Position numbers and translations under genes: made by a program | Notes under the pieces: model-generated | The model's input: the letters and a program-made list of their open reading frames with translations, nothing else | What the model was told of the DNA's origin: nothing | Database searches by the model: none | Shown here: one piece after another, positions 26,361-34,075 of the stretch | How the letters are laid out: every line of letters begins with the position of its first letter | Position numbering within the stretch: the first letter of the stretch is position 1 | Assembly: GCA_018433945.1 (NCBI GenBank) | Contig: JAHDQF010000061.1 | Coordinates: 1-40,913 of the forward strand | Length of the DNA: 40,913 bases | DNA from: Proteiniphilum sp. | Lineage (GTDB): Bacteria; Bacteroidota; Bacteroidia; Bacteroidales; Dysgonomonadaceae | Reading direction: 5' to 3'

Positions 26361-26476
26361 ATGTCAATGTATGTCTTGCCCCACGCCCTATGAATATGCA
26401 AAGGAATTTGTGACCCACACGAACAAGAATCTGTTTATCACCGAAAAAGCCGGAACAGGGAAAACAACCTTCCTGC
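26361..26476 (+). pseudogene. Decayed 5' fragment of the Pif1-like helicase gene
   Basis: These 116 bases match 28201-28315, the first 38 codons of the intact helicase, with eight substitutions and one extra C (about 92 percent identity). The added base in the CCCC run near 26380 shifts the frame and leads to a TGA after ten codons, and the Walker A glycine is changed to Glu. Similarity stops abruptly right after the Walker A codons (TTCCTGC), where the region before the next ATPase begins. It is a relic of duplication or recombination with no coding role. Confidence 0.88.
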
Positions 26477-26480
26477 TTTA

Positions 26481-26612
26481 TATAAGCTAAAATATAGGCT
26501 TCACTACAAAGATACCTATGCAATGATACCAAATATAGACTAAAATACCCCTGCAATGAAACAAATTATTTCTATTTTTACCTATGCAATGAAACAAATC
26601 AACTATATTTGC
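26481..26612 (+). repeat. 33-bp-period direct repeats before the second DUF4143 ATPase
   Basis: Three units start at 26514, 26547 and 26580 exactly 33 bp apart, with the shared core ACCyATGCAATGAAACAAAT (first copy has two changes). A weaker fourth copy can be aligned at 26481-26513. The last core lies between the -33 position and the -7 element TATATTTG (26604-26611), an operator-like placement. Confidence 0.75.
26604..26611 (+). promoter_or_regulatory. -7 promoter element of the second DUF4143 ATPase gene
   Basis: TATATTTG matches TAnnTTTG and lies 25 bases before the ATG at 26637. No TTTG is found at -33; the repeat core occupies that stretch. Confidence 0.55.
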
Positions 26613-26636
26613 AGGTAGAACATTAAAACATACAGT

Positions 26637-27974
26637 ATGTTTAAACGAAATATAGAAATTGAATTGCAAAAATGGGCTGTAAATCCTTATCGGAAACCGT
26701 TGATGTTGCGTGGTGCAAGGCAGGTTGGAAAAACCACCGTTGTAAAAAGCTTCGCAAAACAGTTCGATAATTACCTCTTCGTTAACCTCGAAAAATCATC
26801 GGCAAAACAATTAATGGAAAGTAGCGACGACGTAAAAAAACTGCTCCCGCTTCTGTTCCTCTATTGCAATACTGCACGGAAAGATGGCCGGACACTGCTT
26901 TTTATCGATGAAATCCAACAGTCACCGCACACGGTTTCACTCCTTCGTTATTTCTACGAAGAACTTCCCGAAATATACGTCATTGCTGCCGGCTCTTTAC
27001 TGGAAACTATGCTGGACAAGCATATCTCGGTGCCCGTCGGGCGAGTTGAATTCATGGCCATGCATCCATGTTCGTTTACCGAATTTCTAACTGCCACAGA
27101 TAATGGGCAATATAGAGAGGTTCTTACCGATCCTACGCTAACTATGCCATTTCATCAGGAACTCATGCAATTGTACAACATGTATGCACTCATCGGTGGA
27201 ATGCCGGAAGTTGTGGCACGTTATGCTACAGATTATGATATTGTTTCTTTGTCGGCCATATACAATCAATTACTGAATGCCTACAAAAACGATGTGGAGA
27301 AATATGTCAAAACCGGGACTCAAAGTGCTGTTATCCGATATATTCTGGAAGAAGGATGGGCTTATTCCGGCCAGAACATTACATTCGGAGGGTTTGCCGG
27401 ATCGTCGTACAAAGCGCGCGAAACGGGCGAAGCATTTCGCACATTAAGCAAAGCGATGTTATTGGAATTAGCTTATCCGGTTACACAAACCATTTTACCG
27501 GTCACTTCGGATTTGAAAAAATCACCAAAGCTATTTTGGTTTGATACCGGATTGGTAAATTATTCTGCAGGTATTCAGCGGGAATACCTACTGAGCAAGG
27601 ACCTGATGGATACATGGCGCGGCGCAGCGGCTGAACAAATTGTTGCGCAAGAGCTCTGCGCCTTATCACACGATGCAGGCTCCAAACTCAATTATTGGAT
27701 GCGAAACAAACGGGGAAGCTCTGCCGAAGTAGATTTTATATGGGTACAAGAGGGAAGGATTATTCCGATAGAAGTGAAAGGCGGGCACAACGCCCACTTG
27801 AAATCCATTCACCAGTTTATGGACGAAACCGATCATGATATTGCTGTCAGGATTTGGTCGGGACAGTATAGCATGGATAAAGTGACAACGCTTGAAAAAA
27901 AAGATTTTTGGTTAATAAATTTACCGTTTTATATGATTTCTGAATTACCGGGAATAATCGTTCACTTAACTTGA
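26637..27974 (+). CDS. AAA ATPase with DUF4143 domain (2)
   Basis: 445 residues. Walker A is GARQVGKT (26-33), Walker B is LLFIDEIQQSP (87-97), the sensor strand is YVIAAGSLLE (114-123). AMHPCSFTEFL and YALIGGMPEVV are standard for the family, and the C-terminal DUF4143 domain contains FWFDTGLVNY, then EVDFIWV (364-370) and IPIEVKGG (376-383), an E-V-D...E-x-K arrangement like PD-(D/E)xK nucleases. It is only a distant paralogue of the ATPase at 23958, about 55 residues longer. Its AT-rich composition and separate repeat-containing promoter suggest an independent acquisition, inserted between the helicase fragment and the intact helicase. Confidence 0.87.
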   Translation: MFKRNIEIELQKWAVNPYRKPLMLRGARQVGKTTVVKSFAKQFDNYLFVNLEKSSAKQLMESSDDVKKLLPLLFLYCNTARKDGRTLLFIDEIQQSPHTVSLLRYFYEELPEIYVIAAGSLLETMLDKHISVPVGRVEFMAMHPCSFTEFLTATDNGQYREVLTDPTLTMPFHQELMQLYNMYALIGGMPEVVARYATDYDIVSLSAIYNQLLNAYKNDVEKYVKTGTQSAVIRYILEEGWAYSGQNITFGGFAGSSYKARETGEAFRTLSKAMLLELAYPVTQTILPVTSDLKKSPKLFWFDTGLVNYSAGIQREYLLSKDLMDTWRGAAAEQIVAQELCALSHDAGSKLNYWMRNKRGSSAEVDFIWVQEGRIIPIEVKGGHNAHLKSIHQFMDETDHDIAVRIWSGQYSMDKVTTLEKKDFWLINLPFYMISELPGIIVHLT

Positions 27975-28046
27975 AACGAACAAAAATGACGCAAAGTATT
28001 CCGTTCCCGGGTATCAGAGATGATCAGATTGGGTGAAAAATGATGA

Positions 28047-28080
28047 TTATGCTTTTTTGCATAATGCTTTTTTGCATAAT
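28047..28080 (+). repeat. 34-bp palindromic element, copy 2
   Basis: Identical over 34 bases to 25151-25184, with the same paired TTATGC-T6-GCATAA hairpins. It lies 72 bases downstream of the second DUF4143 ATPase stop and about 70 bases upstream of the helicase promoter. Confidence 0.9.
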
Positions 28081-28150
28081 GCTGATCTCGCATAGTCTGA
28101 TAATTTTTTATATATTCCCTCTAAAAAACCCTGATTTTTATTTTCATACG

Positions 28151-28182
28151 TTTGAGAATACTTCGATTTTCATGTAATTTTG
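28151..28182 (+). promoter_or_regulatory. Promoter of the Pif1-like helicase gene
   Basis: TTTG at 28151-28154, 20 bp spacer, TAATTTTG at 28175-28182; the start codon at 28201 follows a leader of about 12 bases. Complete Bacteroidota promoter. Confidence 0.72.
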
Positions 28183-28200
28183 CTCTTTCAACATTCTCAG

Positions 28201-30360
28201 ATGTCAATGTATGCCCTGCCCACGCCCTATGAATGCGCGAAGGAATTTGTGACCCGCACGAACAGGAATCTGTTTATCACCGGAAAAGCCGGAACAGGGA
28301 AAACAACCTTCCTGCGAAAGTTTCGCGCCGAAACGATGAAACAGACAGCCGTTGTGGCACCCACGGGCGTAGCGGCGGTCAATGCCGGCGGAGCAACCAT
28401 CCATTCCTTCTTCCATCTGCCATTCACCCCCTTCACGCCGACTCCTTCCGGGCGCGAATCACTGATTGCCCGCATAAAGATGAACACGGCACGCCGCCGT
28501 GTGATCCGCGAACTGGAAGTGTTGGTGATCGATGAAATCAGCATGGTACGTGCCGATGTGCTGGATGCCATCGATACGGTGCTTCGCAGTGTGCGGCATC
28601 GGCAGTCGGAGCCTTTTGGCGGCGTGCAGATGGTTTTTATCGGCGATATGTACCAACTGTCTCCAGTAGTTAAAGCCGATGAATGGCGGATACTTTCGGA
28701 TTTTTACCAGGGTATCTATTTTTTCCACAGCAACGTCATTCAGGAACATCCACCGGTTTATGTGGAGTTCGACAAGATCTTCCGCCAGTCCGACAACCTT
28801 TTTATCGAGGTATTGAACCAGGTGCGAAACGATACGCTTACGCCGGAAGGGTTCAACCTGCTGCAAAGCCGCTACGATCCGCATTTTAACCCGTCACCCG
28901 ACGAGAATTACATCACGTTGACCACGCACAATTTCCGTGCCGATGCGATCAATGCCACCGAATTGGAAAAAATCAAAACAACCGTGCATCCATTCAAAGC
29001 GGTGGTGAAGGGTGAATTTCCGGAGAATGCTTTTCCGGTTGATCGGGTTCTCGAGCTGAAAGAAGGAGCCAAAGTGATGTTCGCAAGAAATGATACGGAA
29101 ATTCCCCGACGCTATTTTAACGGAAAAATAGGCACCATCACGCGGATCAAAGAGGAGATGATTACCGTGCTATGCCCGGACGATCCGGATGAAATTAGCG
29201 TATCTCCCGCGATCTGGGAGAATATCCGCTATACCGTCAATCCTGAGACCAACACGGTTGAGGAAGAAATCATCGGGACATACAAACAGATTCCCCTGCG
29301 GCTCGCCTGGGCCATCACCATCCACAAAAGTCAGGGGCTCACTTTCGATAAAGCGATCATCGATGCGGATAAAGCATTTTCACCCGGACAGGTATATGTG
29401 GCGCTGAGCCGTTGCCGGTCGCTCAACAGCCTGGTGCTGAAAAGCCCGATTAACCGTTACAGCATAGCAGTGGATGAACAGATTATCCGGTTTTCATCGT
29501 CAAAACCCGATGTAAACCGGGTAGCCGAAGAGCTGAAATCGGCAAAAGAGCAATTCAGGATAAATTTACTCCTGCAATTGTACAACTTCGATCCGATCCT
29601 CCAGATGGCACGTTCATGGTTCATCGATACAAAGGAAAACGAATCATCCTTTAGCGAAGAAACCGTACTCTTCGTGGGCGAAATCTGTAAGCAGTTGACG
29701 GAACTGGAACAGGTAGCAGCTAAATACAGGGCTCAATTGCAGCGTATCACCGGTCAAACACCTGTCGACAGGGCTTTTTTTGCGGAACGGCTCCATGCCT
29801 CCTCTTCCTATTTCACCGAAAAAATTGATATCTTGTTGCAGACGCTGCAGGAATCGACAGCAACCACCGACAACAGAACAAACGCACAGGCATATGACGA
29901 GGGCATTGCATCCGTTTTTACCGCGGCAGCGCTAAAAAAACACCTGATCTCCGCCACAGCCGCTAACTTCAGCGTAGAGTCTTACTACAGTGCCCGGAAC
30001 CAATTCAGGAACCCACCCTTCTCCATCACCTCATACAGCCGGGACTCATCGGGTCTACCATTAAAAACGACCCATCCCGATCTGCTCAACGAACTGGTGC
30101 AACTCCGTAACCGCATAAGTGCCGCTGCAGGTCTGCCTGTTTATCTTGTCGCCTCCATCAAAACGCTGGTGCAGATGGCAGACCACTTGCCGGAAACAGA
30201 AAAAGAGCTTTTGAAAATACATGGGTTCGGAAAAATAAAAGTGGAACGATTTGGTGCGCAGTTTCTGGAAATCATCAATCACTATTGCACGGCATACGAA
30301 ATAACATCACGCACGATTCATTTTAAGGAAAGCAAAACACAAAAAAAGAGAAAAAAATAA
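28201..30360 (+). CDS. Pif1/RecD-like DNA helicase with HRDC domain
   Basis: 719 residues from the ATG at 28201. SF1B helicase motifs: Walker A TGKAGTGKTT (27-36), VVAPTGVAA, Walker B VLVIDEISM, FIGDMYQLSPV, the UvrD-C-like segment WAITIHKSQGLTFDKAIID and YVALSRCRSLNSLVLK. An HRDC domain lies at about 626-696 (LLNELVQLRNRISAAAGLPVYLVAS ... LLKIHGFGKIKVERFG, given here in parts), and the tail is basic. Such proteins unwind DNA 5' to 3' and may act on stalled forks or G-quadruplexes; the family role in Bacteroidota is untested. A truncated copy of its 5' end lies 1.84 kb upstream. A strong bidirectional terminator overlaps its stop codon. Confidence 0.87.
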   Translation: MSMYALPTPYECAKEFVTRTNRNLFITGKAGTGKTTFLRKFRAETMKQTAVVAPTGVAAVNAGGATIHSFFHLPFTPFTPTPSGRESLIARIKMNTARRRVIRELEVLVIDEISMVRADVLDAIDTVLRSVRHRQSEPFGGVQMVFIGDMYQLSPVVKADEWRILSDFYQGIYFFHSNVIQEHPPVYVEFDKIFRQSDNLFIEVLNQVRNDTLTPEGFNLLQSRYDPHFNPSPDENYITLTTHNFRADAINATELEKIKTTVHPFKAVVKGEFPENAFPVDRVLELKEGAKVMFARNDTEIPRRYFNGKIGTITRIKEEMITVLCPDDPDEISVSPAIWENIRYTVNPETNTVEEEIIGTYKQIPLRLAWAITIHKSQGLTFDKAIIDADKAFSPGQVYVALSRCRSLNSLVLKSPINRYSIAVDEQIIRFSSSKPDVNRVAEELKSAKEQFRINLLLQLYNFDPILQMARSWFIDTKENESSFSEETVLFVGEICKQLTELEQVAAKYRAQLQRITGQTPVDRAFFAERLHASSSYFTEKIDILLQTLQESTATTDNRTNAQAYDEGIASVFTAAALKKHLISATAANFSVESYYSARNQFRNPPFSITSYSRDSSGLPLKTTHPDLLNELVQLRNRISAAAGLPVYLVASIKTLVQMADHLPETEKELLKIHGFGKIKVERFGAQFLEIINHYCTAYEITSRTIHFKESKTQKKRKK

Positions 30361-30386
30361 ACCGATCAATGCCGGTTTATTTTTTT
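30351..30386. terminator. Bidirectional intrinsic terminator between helicase and GH3 gene
   Basis: Two 14-base arms, 30351-30364 (A-rich, ending TAAACCG) and 30373-30386 (CGGTTTA plus seven Ts), pair perfectly around an 8-base loop. It includes the helicase stop codon, has a T-run on both strands and separates two convergent units. Confidence 0.88.
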
Positions 30387-30398
30387 CATTCATCCTTT

Positions 30399-32747
30399 TT
30401 ATTTGTTGGGTGTGTTCCAGATTTTTGTTTCAGTACAATGAACAGCGGCGGTCTGATTGCCCACCTGCAGCATAAAGTCGCCCTCTTCGAGGCTCCATTT
30501 GCCTTGTGCATTCACAAATGCCAGATCTTCACCCTTCAGTTCGAAAGTAACCGTTTGGGTCTCTCCCGGGTTCAGTGAGATTTTCTCAAACGCTCTCAGG
30601 CGACGCACATCGGGCGTGAGAGATGCTACAAGGTCGCTGCTGAAGAGCAACACCGCCTCTTTTCCTTCCACACTCCCACTATTGGTGACATCCACCGACA
30701 CAGTGATCACATCTTCCCAGCTGAAATCTGTTTGATCCACCTGCAGGTTGGCGTAATCAAAGGTGGTATAGCTCAGTCCGTAGCCGAACGGATATTGCAC
30801 CGAAGTCTCTGCCCCGTAATCATACGCACCCTCCATTTTATTCTCCAGGTTCTGACTCGGTTTGTGGTCGTAGGTGATCAACCCCTGTTCATATTTCGGA
30901 TAGGTATAAGGCAGTTTGCCGCTGGGGTTCACATCGCCGCTCAGGATGTCGGCCAGGGCATCTCCCCCGAAATTTCCGGGCAAATAGATCTGCACCACCG
31001 CAGCCGCACCCGGCTCGATCTTGCGGATCAGTCGCGGCCGTCCCTCGTTCAGCACCAGGATCACCGGCTTACCGGTCTGCTGCAGTGCCAGTGCGAGAGC
31101 TGTCTGATTTTCAGACAGGGACAATTCATCCAGATTTCCGGGAGTTTCGCAATAGGAGTTCTCACCCAGGCAGAGCACGATGTAGTCGGCCCCTCTTGCA
31201 GCTGCGACAGCCTTTCCAATCTCAGGCGGATTCTCCTCGAAGTAGTGTCCGTCCATCTTATAAGTAACACCTGGTTCATACTGCACGTTGGCTGCACCGA
31301 ACTTGTTTTGCAACGCCTCATAAATGGTATTGTAATCCTGTGCAAACTCCTCCACCTTCTCTCCCTGCCAGGAGTAGCTCCAGCCTCCGTTGAGCGTACG
31401 CATGGAGTGTGCATTGGGTCCTGCCACAAGAATACGTGCATCAGTAGGCAGGGGAAGGATGTTGTTTTCATTTTTCAGCAGGGTGATCGACTCATCGGCA
31501 GCAGCTTTCGCTACCGCTTTATTCTCACTGCTCCCAAAATCGGGATATTCCTCGCGCGACCAGTAAGGACGCTCAAAAAGTCCCAGTCGATATTTCAATC
31601 GCAACACCCTGCGCACCGCATCATCAATCCGCTCCATCGGCACTTCGCCCTCATCCACCAGCTGGATTAGGGTGGGACAGAAGGCAAGGTTGTAGGGCTC
31701 CATCACCATGTCGATGCCGGCATTGATCGCCCTCTTAACCGCCTCCTTGTAATCAGCAGCCACATGGTCGCGCGAAAGCAGATTCTGCACATCGGCCCAG
31801 TCGGTCAGAATAACCCCGTCGAAGCCCAGATCCTCTTTCAGCCATCCCGTGAGCAGCCGGTAATCGGCATGGGTAGGGATCCCGTTGATGATACCCGAGC
31901 TCACCATCACCGAGAGGGCTCCACCCTCGATGATTGCAGCACGAAAAGGTTCGAAGTATTTCTCGCGCAAATCACTTTCAGGGATCAGCGCAGGAGTACG
32001 ATCCTTACCCGAAACAGGTACCCCGTAACCAAGGTAATGCTTCAGGCAGGCAGCGATGTGTTGATTCCCGACACTGTTTCTATCGTCGCCCTGGAAGCCG
32101 AGAGTGGAAGCCACTGCCATCCGGGCATTGAGGTAAGCATCCTCGCCGTAGCTCTCCCACTGGCGCGGCCAGCGGGCATCCCGTCCCAGGTCCATCGTCG
32201 GTGCAAAGGTCCAGGGGATGTTGCTCGCCCGCGTCTCATAAGCTGAGATGCGAGATCCCTCTTTCATCAGAGCAGTATTAAAGGTAGCGGCCATTCCTAT
32301 CCCTTGCGGGAAGAAGGTGGCGCCGGCGGTGTAGGTGGTGCCGTGAATGGCATCGATGCCGTAGATCACCGGTATCCCCGTCTCCTGCAAGGCTCTTTCC
32401 TGAATGGCACGGATGGTCTTTTCCCACACTTCGGTCGTCCGGGCACGGTTGTTGGCCGTGTTGAGGATAGAACCCACCTTGTATTGCCCGATCACGGTGT
32501 CTAACATTGCCGGGTCCACCTCAAACGGTTCGTCACTCGCATACACGCCGCCGCCCTTTCCGATCACGTCGACTGTATATTGTGCCATCTGCCCCACCTT
32601 CTCTTCGAGGGTCATCTGCGCCATAATGCTGTCGATCTTTTTCTCGATGGCAGCGTCTGACTTCATCCCGACTTTCTCTGCGCCAGAGTTGCAAGCGGTC
32701 AGCAAGGGAATGAAGAGGAAAAAAAGAAAGAATTGTTTTTTGTTCAT
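30399..32747 (-). CDS. GH3 family beta-glucosidase lipoprotein
   Basis: 782 residues, near the usual size of BglX-type enzymes. The signal peptide ends with the lipobox LLTAC (Cys19). The N-terminal TIM barrel has GIPVIYGIDAIHG (124-136), ASNIPWTFAPTMDLGRDARW, KHYLGYG (236-242) and the nucleophile Asp316 in GVILTDWADV. The alpha/beta sandwich follows (ITLLKNENNILPLP, LVAGPNAH), then a C-terminal fibronectin type III-like domain with GYGLSYTTFDY. It would remove glucose from the non-reducing end of beta-linked gluco-oligosaccharides in the periplasm. It is the last gene of the polysaccharide locus, 149 bases after the GH16 gene. Confidence 0.94.
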   Translation of the reverse strand: MNKKQFFLFFLFIPLLTACNSGAEKVGMKSDAAIEKKIDSIMAQMTLEEKVGQMAQYTVDVIGKGGGVYASDEPFEVDPAMLDTVIGQYKVGSILNTANNRARTTEVWEKTIRAIQERALQETGIPVIYGIDAIHGTTYTAGATFFPQGIGMAATFNTALMKEGSRISAYETRASNIPWTFAPTMDLGRDARWPRQWESYGEDAYLNARMAVASTLGFQGDDRNSVGNQHIAACLKHYLGYGVPVSGKDRTPALIPESDLREKYFEPFRAAIIEGGALSVMVSSGIINGIPTHADYRLLTGWLKEDLGFDGVILTDWADVQNLLSRDHVAADYKEAVKRAINAGIDMVMEPYNLAFCPTLIQLVDEGEVPMERIDDAVRRVLRLKYRLGLFERPYWSREEYPDFGSSENKAVAKAAADESITLLKNENNILPLPTDARILVAGPNAHSMRTLNGGWSYSWQGEKVEEFAQDYNTIYEALQNKFGAANVQYEPGVTYKMDGHYFEENPPEIGKAVAAARGADYIVLCLGENSYCETPGNLDELSLSENQTALALALQQTGKPVILVLNEGRPRLIRKIEPGAAAVVQIYLPGNFGGDALADILSGDVNPSGKLPYTYPKYEQGLITYDHKPSQNLENKMEGAYDYGAETSVQYPFGYGLSYTTFDYANLQVDQTDFSWEDVITVSVDVTNSGSVEGKEAVLLFSSDLVASLTPDVRRLRAFEKISLNPGETQTVTFELKGEDLAFVNAQGKWSLEEGDFMLQVGNQTAAVHCTETKIWNTPNK

Positions 32748-32762
32748 AAGATAATTTTTTAG

Positions 32763-32783
32763 CTTTCAGCTATCAGCTGTCAG
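32763..32783 (-). repeat. Heptameric tandem repeat between GH16 and GH3 genes (a)
   Basis: Three 7-bp units on the + strand: CTTTCAG, CTATCAG, CTGTCAG. It lies 15 bases before the GH3 start codon on the - strand transcript. Confidence 0.65.
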
Positions 32784-32838
32784 CTTTATTAATTGGATAT
32801 TGTCACTTATGTCTTTTATTTATTATCTATTAACTTTA

Positions 32839-32894
32839 TTTTCAGCTGTCAGTTTAGAGCTTTGGTTCTTTACTCTTTTGTCTTGGCTCTTTTA
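32839..32894 (-). repeat. Heptameric tandem repeat after the GH16 gene (b)
   Basis: Eight 7-bp units can be read on the + strand: TTTTCAG, CTGTCAG, TTTAGAG, CTTTGGT, TCTTTAC, TCTTTTG, TCTTGGC, TCTTTTA. The array ends two bases from the GH16 stop codon (32897-32899) and is purine-rich in the transcript. Confidence 0.65.
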
Positions 32895-32896
32895 TC

Positions 32897-34015
32897 CTAC
32901 TTCTGATAGACCCGCACATAATCGATCTCGTAGGTGGCGGGAAGCTTCGACTCGTCGACACCCTGCGCACCGCCCCAGTCGCCGCCCCATGCCAGGTTCA
33001 GCTTCAGGTAGAAAGGCATATTGAAAGGCCAGGTCGCCTTGTTGCCGGTACCGTCGTTATCGAACTGAAAATACTCCTCTCCGTCGACGAACCCCCTGAT
33101 GTAATCGGCGCTCCACTCCACAGCGTAGATATGGAAGTCGGTCTCTGCACCGGAAATGGTCTTCTGTGCTCCCTTTTGGGTACCGATCATGTGATTGTAG
33201 GCACCGGTGTGCACCGTGCAGTGTACCACATCGGGCTGGTACCCCACATACTCCATGATATCGATCTCTCCGTCGAGCGGCCAGTTGAGCGGCTCCTTCT
33301 TCGGCAGCATCCAGAATGCAGGCCAGGTACCTTTACCGCCCGGCACCCGCAGTCGTGCTTCGAAATAACCATAGGTCCAGCTATCATTGCTGTTGATGCG
33401 TGCCGAGATGACATCGTTCCCGCTTTTCCTGGCAATGATCTTCAGCGTCCCGTCGTAGATGGCTGCCACCGTGTCGGTGCCGCGAAAGCCGCCCACATAG
33501 GTCTGCAACTCATTGTTGACCGCTCCCTTGGGGAGGTTCTCGTACCACCACTTCCCGCCGTTTGGCAGGGCAGGCTTGCCGTCGCTTAACCGTTCCTCGT
33601 TAAATTCATCCTGCCACACCAGCGAATAACCCTCCGGTACATGGTTCTCCAGGGTGGCTGCAGCCTGAGAAACCATGAACTTGTGGCTGTATTTGCCGGA
33701 TATGAAAGTGAGCACTACCGTGCGGGCGGTGGCGTGCGGGTTAGCGGTGACCGTGATCCTGAGGCTGGTCTGCCCGTTGTGTCCGGAACTGGGTTCGGCA
33801 CTGCACCATGACTCACTGGAGGTGACGCTCCAATCACCATTGGCTGTAACAATCACACTCCTGGTCTCTCCCTTGGAGGTGAATTCCAGTGTGGTGGGAT
33901 TAAAACTCCATTTCACCTCAACCTCGGGCATGGGCAGATTGGCTTCAGGAGTCTCCTTCTCACCACAGGCGAGCAGAAGCGCCATAAACGTAAATAGTAA
34001 ACTGTACATTTTCAT
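32897..34015 (-). CDS. GH16 family endo-beta-glucanase (laminarinase type) lipoprotein with BACON domain
   Basis: 372 residues. Lipobox LLAC with Cys17. A BACON domain (about 38-118, TLEFTSKGETRSVIV to KFMVSQAA) is followed by the GH16 catalytic domain (about 132-372). The active-site motif is GEIDIMEYVG: nucleophile Glu250, Asp252 and acid/base Glu255. The EIDIME spacing with the extra Met is that of laminarinase-type GH16 enzymes rather than lichenase-type EIDIE. WPAFWMLPKK and the NMPFYLKLNLAWGG strand are family-typical. It would cut beta-1,3- or mixed-linkage glucan at the cell surface or in the periplasm, feeding the SusC/D transporter and the GH3 enzyme encoded downstream. Confidence 0.94.
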   Translation of the reverse strand: MKMYSLLFTFMALLLACGEKETPEANLPMPEVEVKWSFNPTTLEFTSKGETRSVIVTANGDWSVTSSESWCSAEPSSGHNGQTSLRITVTANPHATARTVVLTFISGKYSHKFMVSQAAATLENHVPEGYSLVWQDEFNEERLSDGKPALPNGGKWWYENLPKGAVNNELQTYVGGFRGTDTVAAIYDGTLKIIARKSGNDVISARINSNDSWTYGYFEARLRVPGGKGTWPAFWMLPKKEPLNWPLDGEIDIMEYVGYQPDVVHCTVHTGAYNHMIGTQKGAQKTISGAETDFHIYAVEWSADYIRGFVDGEEYFQFDNDGTGNKATWPFNMPFYLKLNLAWGGDWGGAQGVDESKLPATYEIDYVRVYQK

Positions 34016-34027
34016 TTTCTCTGCTGA

Positions 34028-34056
34028 AAAGGCTGCCAGAAAATATGGCAGCCTTT
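34028..34056 (-). terminator. Hairpin between the PKD-lipoprotein and GH16 genes
   Basis: Perfect 11-bp arms AAAGGCTGCCA (34028-34038) and TGGCAGCCTTT (34046-34056), 7-base loop, with a short T-run in the - strand transcript (CCTTTTC). It may attenuate transcription so that the glycan-binding genes are expressed more than the enzyme genes, or stabilise the 3' end of the upstream mRNA. Confidence 0.65.
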
Positions 34057-34075
34057 AGTTACAATCTTTCCTTAA

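Noticed and set aside
26481-26612. Possible CRISPR array
   Set aside because: Repeats have a short core of about 20 bases with 13-base spacers, only three clear units and no cas genes.
26340-28200. Insertion sequence or transposon carrying the second DUF4143 ATPase
   Set aside because: No transposase, no terminal inverted repeats at the segment ends, and the downstream helicase is complete rather than split.
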